From Blattamonas nauphoetae (lineage: Eukaryota; Preaxostyla; Oxymonadida), in NCBI GenBank assembly GCA_033064195.1, contig JARBJD010000001.1:1-64000 (forward strand): a DNA stretch of 64,000 bases. Reading direction: 5' to 3'. The translations under genes and the position numbers were made by a program. Below, piece after piece: positions 12,211-24,015 of this stretch. A model generated the notes under the pieces. It was not told the DNA's origin and did not search any database. It saw nothing but the letters and a program-made list of their open reading frames with translations. Each line of letters opens with the position of its first letter. The stretch's first letter is position 1.

Positions 12211-13206
12211 GGATGTAATTCTCTAGAGAAAACGATATATTTATGTTCTGTATAGGTATTTCAGAACCGATTGTGACAATCCCCTTCGAAGACGAATTCT
12301 AAACGCCTATAATTCAATTCAATCGTGAAAAATGATTCCAGTTTACGAACTTTGTTGTAAGAAGGACACTTTTCATTAAATTCTCTTCTTCGAATTGCGT
12401 CCAAAAGCGTTTCTTCTTCTTTGGGGGTCAGATATCAGGGGTTACCTATTGTCCCTGGAACACGTCATTCTTTTATTGTTTGGACCTTCCCTTTTTCTTT
12501 CTTTCTCTTTGCTTCATCTGAAGGAATCGGTGAATGCTGTCTTTTCTTCTTGATGATAGGACTGCTCAAGAGATATTCTGACGAAAATTCGTCTAAATCA
12601 CACATATAAGACATTTGATGAATGTTCCACCCTTTATCTCAGTTGCAGCAAATAAATTGTAAAAAAGTTCCAGAAACACAAAAATATCGTCGGATAATGA
12701 TGAACCCAGATGGAAGAGAAAACTCAAACCTTGGAAAATGACGGATATTTAGTTGATGGATGAAGATCTTGGCCAAAATGATGACAAAAGTGAAACAACA
12801 AGTTCAAAAACAATCAACAATGGCGAGAAAGTTCGTTTTAAGACTTTGATGAGTTGTGATGACTACTCGAAAACTGCAAAAAAATAACGCTTGTGCACTC
12901 TTACCACATCGTCTCAGTTCGTTCTGCACGCGCAACAATGAGATTTTTTGAAAAAAACTAATGCTTGGGATTTATGTTGGGTAACATTCTGAACCTCCGT
13001 TCTCCCTTTCGGCCGAACATCATGTCTGCCTCTCCCAATGACAACTTCACCTCACATTTGCCACCATTTTCTCAATTTCTGAATACTATTCCCCAACTTT
13101 GCCCGCAAAGTGGAACACCCTGATCACAATCCCTTCAATCGACTTCTCAACCAACCCACCAAACTCGTCCTTCATCCCCATAATCACTTCTTCTGACTCT
13201 TCAACC
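12211..13206. other. AT-rich spacer, no gene
   Basis: Only short open frames without motifs. I see no RNA gene, repeat array or splice structure. The last 200 bp, rich in TCC and ACC, may be the upstream part of the recombinase element that follows. Confidence 0.5.
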
Positions 13207-13241
13207 ATGTTCAAGCTCCACCTCAAGAACTACAAGAAATT

Positions 13242-14384
13242 TTGAACGACATTGAACGAGACGTAATCAATGATCGGTTGGACTACAAAGAAAGAGAGGA
13301 AGAACCAGTTCCAAACCGTGACTTGGAAGAAGATTGGTTGAGGGTGTATGCTGGCCGGCCGCGCATCACGGAGCGTGTGGATCATCTTCACTTTTGCTCT
13401 CACCCATCCGATTCGTCCGAAGCTGTTCCCTTCTCCTTCGAAACCTAGCAGAAACATCGCTGGGTGTTCATGATGTGGGAGTCCGACTGCCATTTTTGCC
13501 GAATCTCTCCTCTCTTCACTCTCAATCCCGAAGCCGTCACCGACTTCCTTCGAACGCTCGGCAGCAACTCCATTCTCTGTCTCAGCGCACTCAAAAAGAC
13601 AATTCGAGGTGCACTCCTCACTCTCAACGCAATCCACACCGGCAAGCCCACTTCTGAATTCAAGCATTGGACAATCAAAGATGAATTGGATTTTGTCAAG
13701 AAAGAGAAAAGAGACCCTGATCCATCCTTCGCCAAATCTCCCTGCCTCATCACCGACTTGACTCTCATCCTCGACCACATCTCTGATATCCACCCCAAGA
13801 AAGCTTTTGAATCATCTCTCTTCCTCTTCTCTCTCTGTTGTGGCGCTCGTGCAAGCACATGCGCAGAGGTTCGACTCAAAGATATCATCCGTGTGATCTG
13901 TCTCCCCGACACTGAAGTGCTTCTCATCACCTTTCGTCTCCATAAGATGAAGGGCTCCACATCGAACAACATGGTGGTGACGATGGAAGGGTCACTGTTC
14001 GAGAAGGACACAGTAAACGTAATCTTCTGGCTTGAGAAGCACATTCGAATCACATTCGGACTGAGTCTCGTGTCTTACGACACTTGGGGAACGATGGTGG
14101 ATCTTGAGTTTCCAATCTGGGGATGTGGAACCGATGCAATGCGAACCCAATTCCAAAAGCGAGCCTTCCAAGCTGGCTTCCCCATCAACCACTTCGGCTT
14201 CCACTCATTCCGTTCCGGTTTCATCTCCTCAGCCGTCATCAAGGCAGGAGATGATGAACAGGCACGTACTCGGGTGCTTGAGCAGTGCGCGATCGTTGCG
14301 AAGTGGATCCCATTCTCCTCCACCGAAATGGGCTACATCAAAGAAAGCACCATCAGACAGCGAGTCCCGAAAGCCATTGTGTGA
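13242..14384 (+). mobile_element. Tyrosine recombinase (Crypton-like or related YR element)
   Basis: A near-complete tyrosine recombinase catalytic domain. Numbering from the ATG at 13464, the catalytic set is visible: Arg129 in CCGARASTCAEVRL, Lys161/163 in HKMKG, His247 and Arg250 in FGFHSFRSG, Trp281 in KWIPFSS and the nucleophile Tyr291 in EMGYIK. This family cuts and rejoins DNA through a 3'-phosphotyrosine. The region from 13242 just upstream reads as an N-terminal extension of the same element. No reverse transcriptase, RNase H or capsid gene lies nearby, which favours a Crypton-type DNA element over a DIRS-type retroelement, although a remnant of the latter cannot be excluded. The catalytic part looks whole; whether the full element is whole cannot be judged. 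A 453-bp inverted-repeat element lies 146 bp downstream. Confidence 0.75.
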
Positions 14385-14530
14385 AGTATCGAACAGTGAA
14401 TGTGAATGACCTTTGGAGGAGTGAGACGAATAGAAGGAAGAGAGAGCAGAAGGATGCTTATGAGATGATAGCCGTGTCAAGAATCCACGCCATGTCAATA
14501 CTTCACGATCTGTGAAGGATAAATCACAAT

Positions 14531-14983
14531 TGGTCCAACTAAGAAAAAACTTTAATTTTAGATTTATTTGACGACAAAAATTTGAGAGTGCCTCATTTCG
14601 CCCAATCGGAAAATACACACAATTTTTAAAACTTTTTGGGGTGATTTCTCCACGACTAGACGTCCGTTTTGGACTGAAGAAAAGCGTTTTATCGTGTATA
14701 TATCGATCAAAGACACTCAAAAAAAATAAAAAAATTCCCATTAAAGTTTTCTGGGCGAAAATAGCGATTTTTCATATCATCACAGATACCCACGTTTTTT
14801 TTGCTTTTTTCAAAAAGACATTTTGACCAAAAAATGATGCTACAAAAAATTCATCAAAATTGGTTCACAGGTTGTGAAGATATTGCCGAAACACTTTTTC
14901 TTGGGCAAAACGGGGTATTTTGAGGTTTTCTCGGAATTGCGCCGGGATATAAATCCAAAGTTTAATTTTTTCTTAGTTGGTCC
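14531..14983. mobile_element. 453-bp MITE-like element with terminal inverted repeats
   Basis: The left end GGTCCAACTAAGAAAAAACT and the right end, read on the opposite strand as GGACCAACTAAGAAAAAATT, form an imperfect inverted repeat of about 25 bp. The interior is AT-rich with long A and T runs and no credible frame. Size, ends and lack of coding make it a typical non-autonomous DNA transposon. No clear target-site duplication was found; the flanks read CACAATT on the left and CTTATTG on the right. A matching single end occurs at 10633. Confidence 0.7.
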
Positions 14984-16038
14984 CTTATTGTCCCACACCG
15001 ACAAGAGCGTGAATTATTGGTTTTGAGCTTTATTGACGCTACCATGAGAAGAGATGATGGAAGAGAATTGTCTCGTCAGGGCACGATCCACAAGAAACGA
15101 CCAGGGAAAAGATCGAGACTGGCAATTGTACCTGAACCAAGGGATGAAGAGAGATAACGATGAAATCCAATCCTCTCGACCAGATTCTAAGTAGAAGATA
15201 ACAGATAAAACAGCCCGGTTGTTACCGAGAATTGAATAAACCCACTTTTTCTCAACAAAAACTGAGGATATATTGGTGTTCAATGAGCGATTTTATCGAG
15301 ATCGATACGAATACCAAGCCATTTATTTGAGTCAAAACCGAGGTCAGTTTTGGACCTTAGATAACACATTTTTTCCTACGAATATCGATACAAGATACTC
15401 CAAATAATTCTTTTTAATTCCCCAATGAACTTTTCTGTGTTACATTTTGGAGTATTTTTATAAAAATACAGTTTTTCCACTTTCAGCCCATCATCCTCCC
15501 AGGTAAATTGTTGTGAAGCGGTCGGAGTCTGTCCCTTTAATCAGAACTCGAATGTTTAATTTTTGTCGGAGTTGGATAACTTGTGTCACGAGGTGGAGAG
15601 ACCTTGGGTTTTCTCTTTACTCACTTTACCTTTGTTAATCACATTGAAATGGTTTATTTTTCAACAGTCTAGTTGGATCAACCATCAATCAGAGGTTAAG
15701 GAGAAATCGTCATCACTCTTTGAACAGGGATCAAATGACAAGAAAGATTATGCTAGTCAAACTCTATTGTTTCCAATCTCCCTGATTCATCGTCTAAATC
15801 CACTTTTAGTGAACATTACGATATTTTAGTCGGTTTTCAAGCACAATTCTCAATGATGAATTGATCTGACCATTATAAACCGAAACACTTTCCATAACAA
15901 ACAGTTTTGCCTTAGTAAGTCCAGTATACTGCCCAAAATGCTCATACTGCTTTCTTAAAGCTTCTCCCATCTGATCCCTTCTGATCCTCGTCCACAAAAA
16001 AAATAAATTGACTTTTCTAAATTAAGGCTTGATCATCA
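14984..16038. other. Boundary spacer upstream of villin
   Basis: Open frames on both strands (15014-15283 minus, 15563-15829 plus, 15806-15997 minus) have no recognisable motif or consistent splice structure. It marks the change from the element-rich left part to the compact gene-rich part. Confidence 0.5.
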
Positions 16039-18594
16039 ATGGCGTCTCCTCAACACGTCACCTCAGACGAATTCAAGGGATTTGGCGATAAACTCGGTCT
16101 AACCATCTGGAGAATTGAGGATTTTAAGCCCGTTCTTATTCCAGAAGCCGAATATGGCAAATTCCAGAATGGAGATTCATACATCGTTCTGAACGTTTGC
16201 CAGCCTTTTCAATCAAATTTCTTGCTGTACTTCTTTTTTCTTGTACTTAGGGCAAACTCTCTCGCGGTAATCGCATCTCCTTTGAGATTTTCTATTGGAT
16301 CGGAGATAAATCCACAGCAGATGAATACGGGGCATGTGCCTACAAAGTTGTCGAATTATCCGATGCCCTGAACGGATTTGTTCCGCAATACAGAATTGTA
16401 CAGAACTATGAATCACAGGCATTCCTGTCACTCTTCCCCGATGGCTTCGAAATTATTGATGGAGATGTCATCTCTGGATTCAAGAAAACAGAAGTTGCTG
16501 GATACACTCCCAAATTATATCATCTGAAGGGATCTCGTAATGTGCGCGTTCGCCGTGTCGACCTCGCATCATCAAACCTCAACCATGGCGATTGCTTTGT
16601 TCTCGATGTTGCTGACAAATTGTTCATCTGGAACGGAAACGAAAGTTCAAAGAAAGAAAAAGCCAAAGGAATTGATGTAGCGAACAGAATTCGCGTCCAA
16701 GAGAAAGCAAGTTCTGGTGATGTTATCCTGCTTGAAGACGGCAAGAATGACGAATCCGAAGATGCAGCAGAATTCTGGGAGCTCCTTGGTCCAAAGTCAG
16801 ATGTTAAAAGCGCAGAAGAAGGGGGAGATGACACCGCTTTCGAGAAAGAAGCTGAATCTCAAATAGCCCTTTACAAACTGGACAGCGACTTCACTGAAGT
16901 TGCTAAGGCTCCTCTAAATGCCAAATTGCTTCAAACAGAAGGAATTTTCCTTGTCAGCACCGGACAAGAAGTGTTTGTTTGGGTCGGACGAAAAGCCCCA
17001 TTGGAACAGAAAAAGGAATGCATGATTGCCGCCACTCAGTTCCTGGCCAAACAACGACTCCCACCACATACTTTGATCTCTCGTATCGCCGAGACATCAG
17101 AAACTCAACTCTTCAAGGAGTGCTTTGCCGTTTGGACTTCGTCAGGAATCCCCGATCCAAACAAGAAAGTTGTCACAGCCGGAACTGTCTCAGGGGAAGC
17201 TTGTCCAACAGAAGCAGGTGATCACCGACCGTAAGAAGCTCACTGGAGCAGAACAAACCATCCCACGAGATCTGAAAGAAGATCAAGCCACTGTTCTTGT
17301 GATTAAGGCAGGACAAGGTTCACCAGTCCCCGCCGACCATTTTGGATTCTTCTACGAAGGAGAGTCTTACGTTGTCGGACTGCAATACCGCAGCAAGAAT
17401 CTGGCCAGGTCATTCGTCTTCATGTGGCAAGGAAAGGGCAGCGATCAGACCCAGATCGGTCAAAGTGCATATGTATGTAAAGATCTCGCTGCCAAGTACC
17501 CATTGCCAATGCAGGTGCGCCTTGTTCAAGGAAAGGAAAACGCTGACTTCCTCCTCACATTCCCCGAGGGTTTCGTCGTTCGCAAGGGAAAGATGCCTGC
17601 TGACAACAGCGCAGCTACAGCCTGCCCATCTGTCAGTCTCTTCAAGTGCACACAAGCTGGAGGTGTTGGGAGATGCTTTGAGCTGGATCCAGTTTGCTCG
17701 GAACTGAACAGCCGCGACTCTTTCTTCGTTGTTGCTGACGGAAAGGTCCTGATTTGGCATGGAAAGAACACAAACGATATCAAACGCGAATACGCGAAGA
17801 AAGTCGGCGCTCGCTTCGGTCCCATTTCAGAAATTGAGGAAGGAAGCGAGAGTGAAGACTTCTTCGCTCTTCTCGGTGGACGCACAGAGTATGCTCAAAC
17901 CGATGAAGTCGAAATCGATCTCCCCGACCCACGTCTGTTCCACTGCTCAGACGCAAGCGGTGTCTTTGTGTGCGACGAACTGTTCAACTTCAACCAGGAT
18001 GATCTGATCAGCGACGACGTGATGATTCTCGATGCATATGATCAGATCTGGGTGTGGATTGGCCTCGGCTGCAACGAAAACGAGATTGCCAAGAGCATGG
18101 AAGTTGCTGAGGAGTACCTCGAGAAGAAACCAGATGGTCGCGAGAAGGACCAAGTCCCCGTCATGCAAGTCAAGGAAGGAGAAGAGCCAGAGACCTTCAC
18201 TCAGCACTTCCCCACCTGGACCAAGAAGGACTCCTCGACCTACGTCGACCCATATCAGAAGCGTCTCTCCCAGCTCCAAGTTGAAACTGGCGGAGGACGA
18301 ATCATGGGTCTCACTGCACTCAAGTCTGCCCCTCGCAAAGAAGCCGGTGCGACTGCTGCTGCTCCTTCGCAAGGACCGTCTGTTCAGCTCAAATCGACTG
18401 GCAAACTTCCAACAGAGAGTGCCGCTCCAGCACCGACAAAGGCTCCTGTCGATCCTGCCAATGATCCAACCAAAAAAGAAGCAAGATTAAGCGACGAAGA
18501 GTTCCAGAAAACATTTGGTATGGACCGTGAAGCTTTCTATAAGCAACCAAAATGGAAGCAGGACGACCAAAAGAAAAAGCATAACCTCTTCTAA
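16039..18594 (+). CDS. Villin-type gelsolin-repeat protein with headpiece
   Basis: Villin caps, severs or bundles actin filaments in response to calcium and phosphoinositides. My model has three exons: 16039-16194, 16251-17168 and 17194-18594, giving 824 residues, close to vertebrate villin (about 827). Six gelsolin-like repeats are followed by a Pro/Ala-rich linker and a villin headpiece at the C-terminus ([20 protein letters not shown], ending KKKHNLF), the F-actin-binding module needed for bundling. The first intron is 56 nt with donor GTTTGC and acceptor TTAG. The second, 17169-17193, would be only 25 nt (GTTGTC...CTCAG); removing it joins NKK to GKLVQQKQ in frame. A one-base sequencing or real frameshift at that point is the alternative. 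The upstream frame without splicing ends at 17234. Confidence 0.9.
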
Positions 18595-18848
18595 TTTTTC
18601 ACTGTTTTGACTGATTCCCGTGTCTACGATTTCTTTTACACTCTTCTTATTAACTCTCCCTCCCATTACATTCGCTCTGTTAACGCTTTCCGTTTCTTGA
18701 ATGGCGAGAAAATTGTGATCGGAACCATGTTTCGAATTTCAACCCACAGTAGAAAATTGATGACTCGACACGATGATGTGACATTCCCATACAAAGTTTA
18801 ACGGTTGTACAATTGATACTTCTGAGTACAGTTTGTTTCATTTAAACT

Positions 18849-19767
18849 TTGGTTCACTCTCCAATTCAAATGTCGAAATCAACCTCCTTCATGAAGCGCC
18901 CAGTCATGCCAAAGTCAATGCAATCGTATCAACCAAAGCAAACATCATCGAGACAGTCACATCAGCCACGAAAGAAGACTCGAGCACAGATTTCCGCACG
19001 ATACAAGACCGAACTGTGTCGACACTTCTGCGAGACAGGATTTTGCATCTTTGGAGATGTTTGAACTATCCTGTACTTCTATATGACTTATTATCTTCAC
19101 TTGATCAACTTTTAGAGGTGTGAATTCGCACACGGCGACTCAGAACTTCGACATATCGAAAAGGAGGTCCCAAACACTCCTTGTCCATGTTACCATGCAT
19201 ATCCATTCATATGCTACTATGGAACAGTTTGCATTCCCCTATCCTTATATTTCGCTTTCCGACCCCCATTTTCTTTTATCTCAGAGATGCCGGTACAAAC
19301 ACAAAGATCCGGATGATTGGAAAACAGAGCCCGTTGCTAGTGTTCAGTCGGAGTCATCATTCAAGACAGATTCACTTCATTCTCATTCTAACGCTGATCC
19401 ACAACAGAAAGAATCGTGCAACGATTCCTCTATCGAGTTACTCCCCCCGAATTGTGCGCTGTCTGAACAGATCTCTAACACGGACTCGCCCACATCGCTC
19501 TCCTTTCCGGAACCCAATTCCCCGACATTCCACCATTTTTTTTCTGTTCCGTCTGTCAGCCAATCCTTTTCAGTCAATTCTATATCTCCCAAATTTCCAC
19601 TGGAAGTGGTTGAGAAGCACCCACCACTCTTACAGACCCCAATATCACTCCCATTTGTCCAACCGATAAGTTCGCCCCGAGAAATGAAGAACGGCGACAA
19701 CCCGACGAAGCCGCAACTAACACCCTGTACGTCTTTTGTTCCAAGACGGTTTCTCGGGAAATTGTGA
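18849..19767 (+). CDS. Tandem CCCH zinc-finger protein (TTP/TIS11 type)
   Basis: Proteins of this type bind AU-rich RNA and ste­er mRNA decay or translation. Exons 18849-19058, 19116-19226 and 19285-19767 give 267 residues (a second ATG at 18870 is possible). Finger 1 is preceded by the family lead-in YKTELCR and has spacing C-x8-C-x5-C-x3-H, split by an intron between FGD and RCEFAH. Finger 2 reads CYHAYPFICYYGT/RCRYKH, spacing C-x7-C-x5-C-x3-H, also split by an intron before its third Cys. The rest is Ser/Pro-rich and probably disordered. Both introns begin GTTTG and end in a pyrimidine tract plus AG. Function is inferred from the fingers only. Confidence 0.85.
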
Positions 19768-19949
19768 AGAATTCCCTATTTAATTCTTCATTTGTTTAAG
19801 TTCTCATTCCAATCACATGAATAACATGTAATCTGAGCTCGTATCCACGATAAACGAATGCGCATTGTGAGACAACTTTTCTGTTTAGACTTTAAACAAA
19901 GATTCTGGTCTCAATTTGATCTGAAAAATCCCCTTCAGTCCTCATAAAA

Positions 19950-20276
19950 TTGCTTGAGATTATAAGAACTCTCTCTGACGGTGAAATGAATACACTAACA
20001 ATCGCTCTCTCTAACGATGAAATGAATGCATTAACAATCGCCCCCAATTACATCACACGTTCACTCTCGCCATTACGAAAGAATGGTGAGCGGCCAATTG
20101 CTCCCCCTCCAAATCGGCAAAACATTCCGACTGGCTGGCCTGTAGTGCTGGATAATGACCGCATTCAATTCGATAATGTCACTGAAGCAGCATTCCCGGT
20201 TGCACGTCAACGCCCTCTTTCGCCATACAAAGAGAATTCGCAACAATCTCGAAGCCATCTTTTTTTGCCTTTGTGA
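19950..20276 (+). CDS. Possible small hypothetical protein
   Basis: An open frame of 108 codons beginning MLEIIRTLSDGEMNTLTIA, with an internal imperfect duplication (DGEMNTLTIA/NDEMNALTIA) and a Pro/Arg-rich second half. It lies in the 3' flank of the zinc-finger gene and runs toward the convergent RING gene. No homologue is recognised. It could instead be 3' UTR or an additional exon of the zinc-finger gene. Confidence 0.25.
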   Translation: MLEIIRTLSDGEMNTLTIALSNDEMNALTIAPNYITRSLSPLRKNGERPIAPPPNRQNIPTGWPVVLDNDRIQFDNVTEAAFPVARQRPLSPYKENSQQSRSHLFLPL

Positions 20277-20534
20277 TGGCACTTAATTTGATGCGAGGAC
20301 TTCACACCTTATTGTCCATTGTTTTACTGGACTTGTTCGATTTCCTCAACTATTGTTTTGTCGATTTTTGTGATTTCCAATCAGAGTCATCATCAAATGA
20401 CGATGGAAAGAGACGAGGTGAGCTATTTCCTGATATTGGTGATGGTGGGGGTGTTTCGCATGTTTGAATAGACACGGACCTCTTTGGAGTCTGGAGTTTG
20501 GCGGTTGTGTGGGATTGCTCTTTTCTTTTTCGAA

Positions 20535-21036
20535 TCAGAACGACCTGCATCCTGGTAATTTGCCGTTGGATTTCAGTGCATCTTCCCGCAAGCTAAAATC
20601 GATTAGATGAGTAACAAAACCGCTGGAGACCTCTTGGAGTCTTGAATAATTCTTTTCATCGTCTTCGTTTCGCTTATGGAATGTAACACCCGTTGGAATC
20701 ACAAGAGTACGACCATCATTGGCGTTAAAGTCCTTTCTGCATTCTGGGCAGCGTTTATTTGACTTTGCCTGTGTGAGATAGATATTCAGGACAGTGGAGA
20801 AGAAGTCATAAAAACAGCAAAAAAATAGGAAACCCATTGTGAAATACAATCTTTTCCAAAGACATGTCCACATTTTAGAGAGAATGGTTGGTGAGAAGTT
20901 GTGTCGAATGAACACAAGCAAATCGAACAGTCTCGCTGATTGTGGAACAAAGATTGAATGTAAAACCTCAAGAAAAACAAACAAGATTGCTATACTCTTC
21001 ATTTTCCATGGTTGCTGTGGTGTGACCGAGTTTCAT
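20535..21036 (-). CDS. Small RING-finger protein, putative E3 ubiquitin ligase
   Basis: Three exons, 21036-20983, 20935-20834 and 20768-20535, give 129 residues. The RING reads RDCSICLCSF...KCGHVFGKDCISQW followed after an intron by KSNKRCPECRKDF, a C3HC4 zinc-binding pattern with the typical Trp of the E2-binding face. Introns begin GTTTGT and GTTTCC and end ATCAG and ACACAG. The exon boundaries inside the RING were chosen because they restore the Cys/His spacing. A further minus-strand open frame at 20550-20350 (66 codons, Ser/Pro-rich, starting MQVVLIRKRK) overlaps the stop in another frame and could belong to an alternative C-terminus. Substrate unknown. Confidence 0.8.
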
Positions 21037-21227
21037 GGTCTGATCTCCTCAACCTGATCTACATTCCGCAGCAACACTATTTTAATCGTGTATGAGCCAT
21101 CTGATCTCCTTCTATTTTGTTTATCCTACTTCATTCTTATTTCAGACGATGGTGAATAGCCTTCTCGCAATCTCAACCTTCGCAGATACTAATCGCTTTT
21201 TGTGATTCCCACGACTTCCACTGTGAT

Positions 21228-22859
21228 ATGATCTCTGAGTCGTTCGCTGTCTTTTGTGCTGGGATCTCGCAGGTTTTTTCGACGTCAAGTCTCCTTGTTT
21301 TGAAAAATCTGTCTCAACGGACGCATAAGACGACTCATTTGTGTACAATCGCTGAACTCCTTTTCTCTGGAACCCTCTACATTCTGGTATGGGAAACCTT
21401 TTTCATTTTAATTGGCATTATCTCAGGCAGATGTATTGGGCATTCTAGCAGCTGGATCTCTTCAAGCTCCGTTCCTCTCAATGTTTCGAGCTGCGGCATT
21501 GTTTTTCTTGTTGATACTTGTCGTCAAGTGCTTTGGAGAATCTTATACAATCACCTCTCTACTCCTCATTCCGGTGACAATCATTTGTGCTCTCGCATTG
21601 GATCTCTTGAATGCTGGGTCGCTCATTCCCTTGAAACCCAACCCTGTTGAACGTTTTTCAATCCGAATTGCATCACATCTTGCATCCCGATCTGCAGGGC
21701 TTGAGACAATAACAATTGATCGACCCCTCCTCTCCATTGTCATTATCTCGGCTGTCAGTACGGCAATAGCTCTCTTTTTGATCTCACTTGCCTCGTCTGC
21801 TACATTTCTCTCCATTACTCTTAAACAGGTCAATTCGAGATCACACAATCTCAAAAAGAGCATTGTACAGACTTCATCACACTCGAGGGAAAGCTTCTTT
21901 AGTCGCAACAGCATTATTATTGGCCCACTCTTTCCTGATTTCGTCTGAAACTTCCTCTTTTTCATATATCAAGACTCCTTCAGGTGTTGGGTCATCTGAG
22001 TCTGGAATGCCTTATGCAAACAAAACTCGCTCCTTTCATATTTACCTTTGCCTTTTTCAAACTTTTGTCGTTTATTCTCCTCGTGTACACTGTCAAAATG
22101 GATGATATATCTCTGATTGTTTGCTTTTTCTCTTCTCATGTCTCCAGTCTCCATCGGGATTCTTCTTTACGTCCGTGCTCAAGATCTTCTTTGCAGTCAC
22201 ATTGGATTCAAAATACCTCTCATTCACGGCATTCTCACATTGGGTTGCGGCGGTTTACATTTTGATCGGATTTGTGATGTGTGCTTTCCTCGTCTATCTC
22301 CAACTAATCGAGTATGCCCAATTATTTATGATATTCCTTTTAAGTGACTCAAGAAATTTGAATGAAACCACAGAGAACCCCCAAGTTCCTGCTCAATCTG
22401 CTCCTGATGCACTTCAACATGAGTATGACCCCTACACCGTTTTCATCACATTTTAGGCTTCCGATTATTAAAGTTCTTCCATCGTCGACCCATCTTCGAA
22501 TGGATCCACTCAACAACACACGCCTCTCTTGCCTCGTCCCACAGTTTTCAATGTCGCTGATCTCATCCCTCCCGTTTGATGACGATTCTGATGATGATCT
22601 CGATGATCATATTGATGGTGATTCGCAACAAATGAGGATAAAGGATGATTCTGATCGAAGGAAAGAGAAAAAGAAGGAGCGACGGATGGAAACATTGAGA
22701 AGGAACGAAGAATTGATGAAAAAGACATCTTCATCGTCCTTTGACTCACCTCTCACATTCTGTGATTCGATATCATTCGAAGAAGAGCATGCAGATCTCG
22801 CTGAGGATTATCTTCGTTATTTCTACCCAGACCGTCGATCTGGAGCGGAGGGGATGTGA
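21228..22859 (+). CDS. Multi-pass membrane protein, NIPA/DUF803-like
   Basis: Five exons (21228-21386, 21427-21942, 21984-22118, 22148-22422, 22457-22859) give 495 residues. The N-terminal half has the layout of NIPA-type proteins of the drug/metabolite transporter fold, proposed magnesium transporters: a first helix (AVFCAGISQVFSTSSLLVLK), then TLYILADVLGILAAGSLQAP and a row of further hydrophobic helices (FFLLILVVKCFGE, LLSIVIISAVSTAIALFLIS, FAFFKLLSFILLVYTV, WVAAVYILIGFVMCAFLVYL). The C-terminal 130 residues are hydrophilic with a D-rich stretch and a K/R/E-rich stretch. Introns are 29 to 41 nt; donors are GTATGG, GTCTGA, GTTTGC and GTATGA. The protein-coding call is firm; the family assignment is from pattern only. 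Confidence 0.65.
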
Positions 22860-23172
22860 TGTATTGGCTATCTAAGAGAGCAGCACTGTTACTCTTTTGT
22901 ACCGTTGCTTACTATGCACTTTTGGCATGTTCTTCAATACGACACCGCATGGTGCTTCTGTCGAAATATGCCATCGTATCTATTCGGTTTCCTGTTGTTC
23001 AGGACGTTTTATGATCCTAACCTGAGCCATTTTGCATCCATGCCCATTCTTTGTCACAGTTGTCTCTGTTTTATTTCAATGTGAAAAGTCGCTTCAATCG
23101 TTACTACAAATCTCGATATCTGGCGAAATAAGTGTAAAATAGTGTTATCGCGCCAAATATCTACAAAATCAA
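22860..23172. other. Convergent intergenic spacer
   Basis: Lies between the 3' ends of the NIPA-like and HAD genes. I see no gene or RNA signature in it. Confidence 0.6.
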
Positions 23173-24015
23173 TCAATGATATGTTCCATCAGTACAAATT
23201 TGAATGAGATCAGAAAGTTGTTTCAGATCGTACGTAGGAGGTGTTTCAGTTGGTCCAGGTTTGTAAGGAACGATCGCTGTTTTCACCCCAGCACTAGTGA
23301 CGAAGATTTCAGAGAAACTAATGCAAACCTTGCTCCAGCAGCCATGTCTGTTTCTGAATCTCCACAATATATAATTCGATCTTTATTCGTACACCCTAAT
23401 AACTTCATTGAGACATGAATCATTTCAGGATCGGGTTTTGGTTTTGTGATTTCATTTCGAGAAATTACGACCTGAAGAGTTGGAAGTCATAAACAGCAGA
23501 CATCAAAGATTCCATTCAATCCAGCAACCTCCATCATGGTCTCCAACGATTTACGAGGTCTGTTAGTGGCAAGAGCAATTTTAACATTCATCTTCTTGAG
23601 TTGTTCAAGGACTTCCAACACCTGAAGAACGAAGAATTGATGACAAGATCATCTGCTGATACATTTGGGAACAACTTGACTGAATCTGCGAGAATAGTTG
23701 ATTGGATTGCGCGATATTTTTCTGCCATTGTCTCAAACTCACTCTGGGTGAGGCGTCTTTCAAAATTGATGCACAATTCTTCATATAGTTCCAGAGATTG
23801 GTGCTCTTTCTAAATACAGAGGAAATACGCACAAAATTGACGAGAAAATGGGATACGTCTAGGACTTCGATCGTTTTCTCGATACCATATTCTCTGAGGA
23901 GAAGCTGACGAGAATTGAGGATTAAACCTGACAGAATGGAGATACAAGCAAACTGACCTCTTGAATCGGTGAGTGTACCATCGTTATCGAAAATAACAGC
24001 ATCGATCATTGGCAT
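23173..24015 (-). CDS. HAD-superfamily phosphatase
   Basis: Haloacid-dehalogenase hydrolases remove phosphate from small metabolites through an aspartyl-phosphate. Six exons (24015-23958, 23927-23833, 23809-23663, 23621-23502, 23471-23329, 23293-23173) give 227 residues. Motif I is AVIFDNDGTLTDS (nucleophile Asp and acid/base Asp), motif II is IALATNRP, motif III Lys lies in NEITKPKPDPEM and motif IV is IYCGDSETDMAAG. A helical cap sits between motifs I and II, as in the phosphoglycolate phosphatase/PpaX subgroup. One intron (23832-23810) is only 23 nt and another 30 nt; both are needed to keep the frame and give smooth joins such as KLFPN/VLEVLEQLKK. Substrate cannot be told. A second Met six bases downstream (24009) could be the start. 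Confidence 0.85.

Noticed and set aside
13230-14053. Two long minus-strand frames (187 and 202 codons)
   Set aside because: They lie exactly opposite the tyrosine recombinase, whose catalytic residues are on the plus strand.
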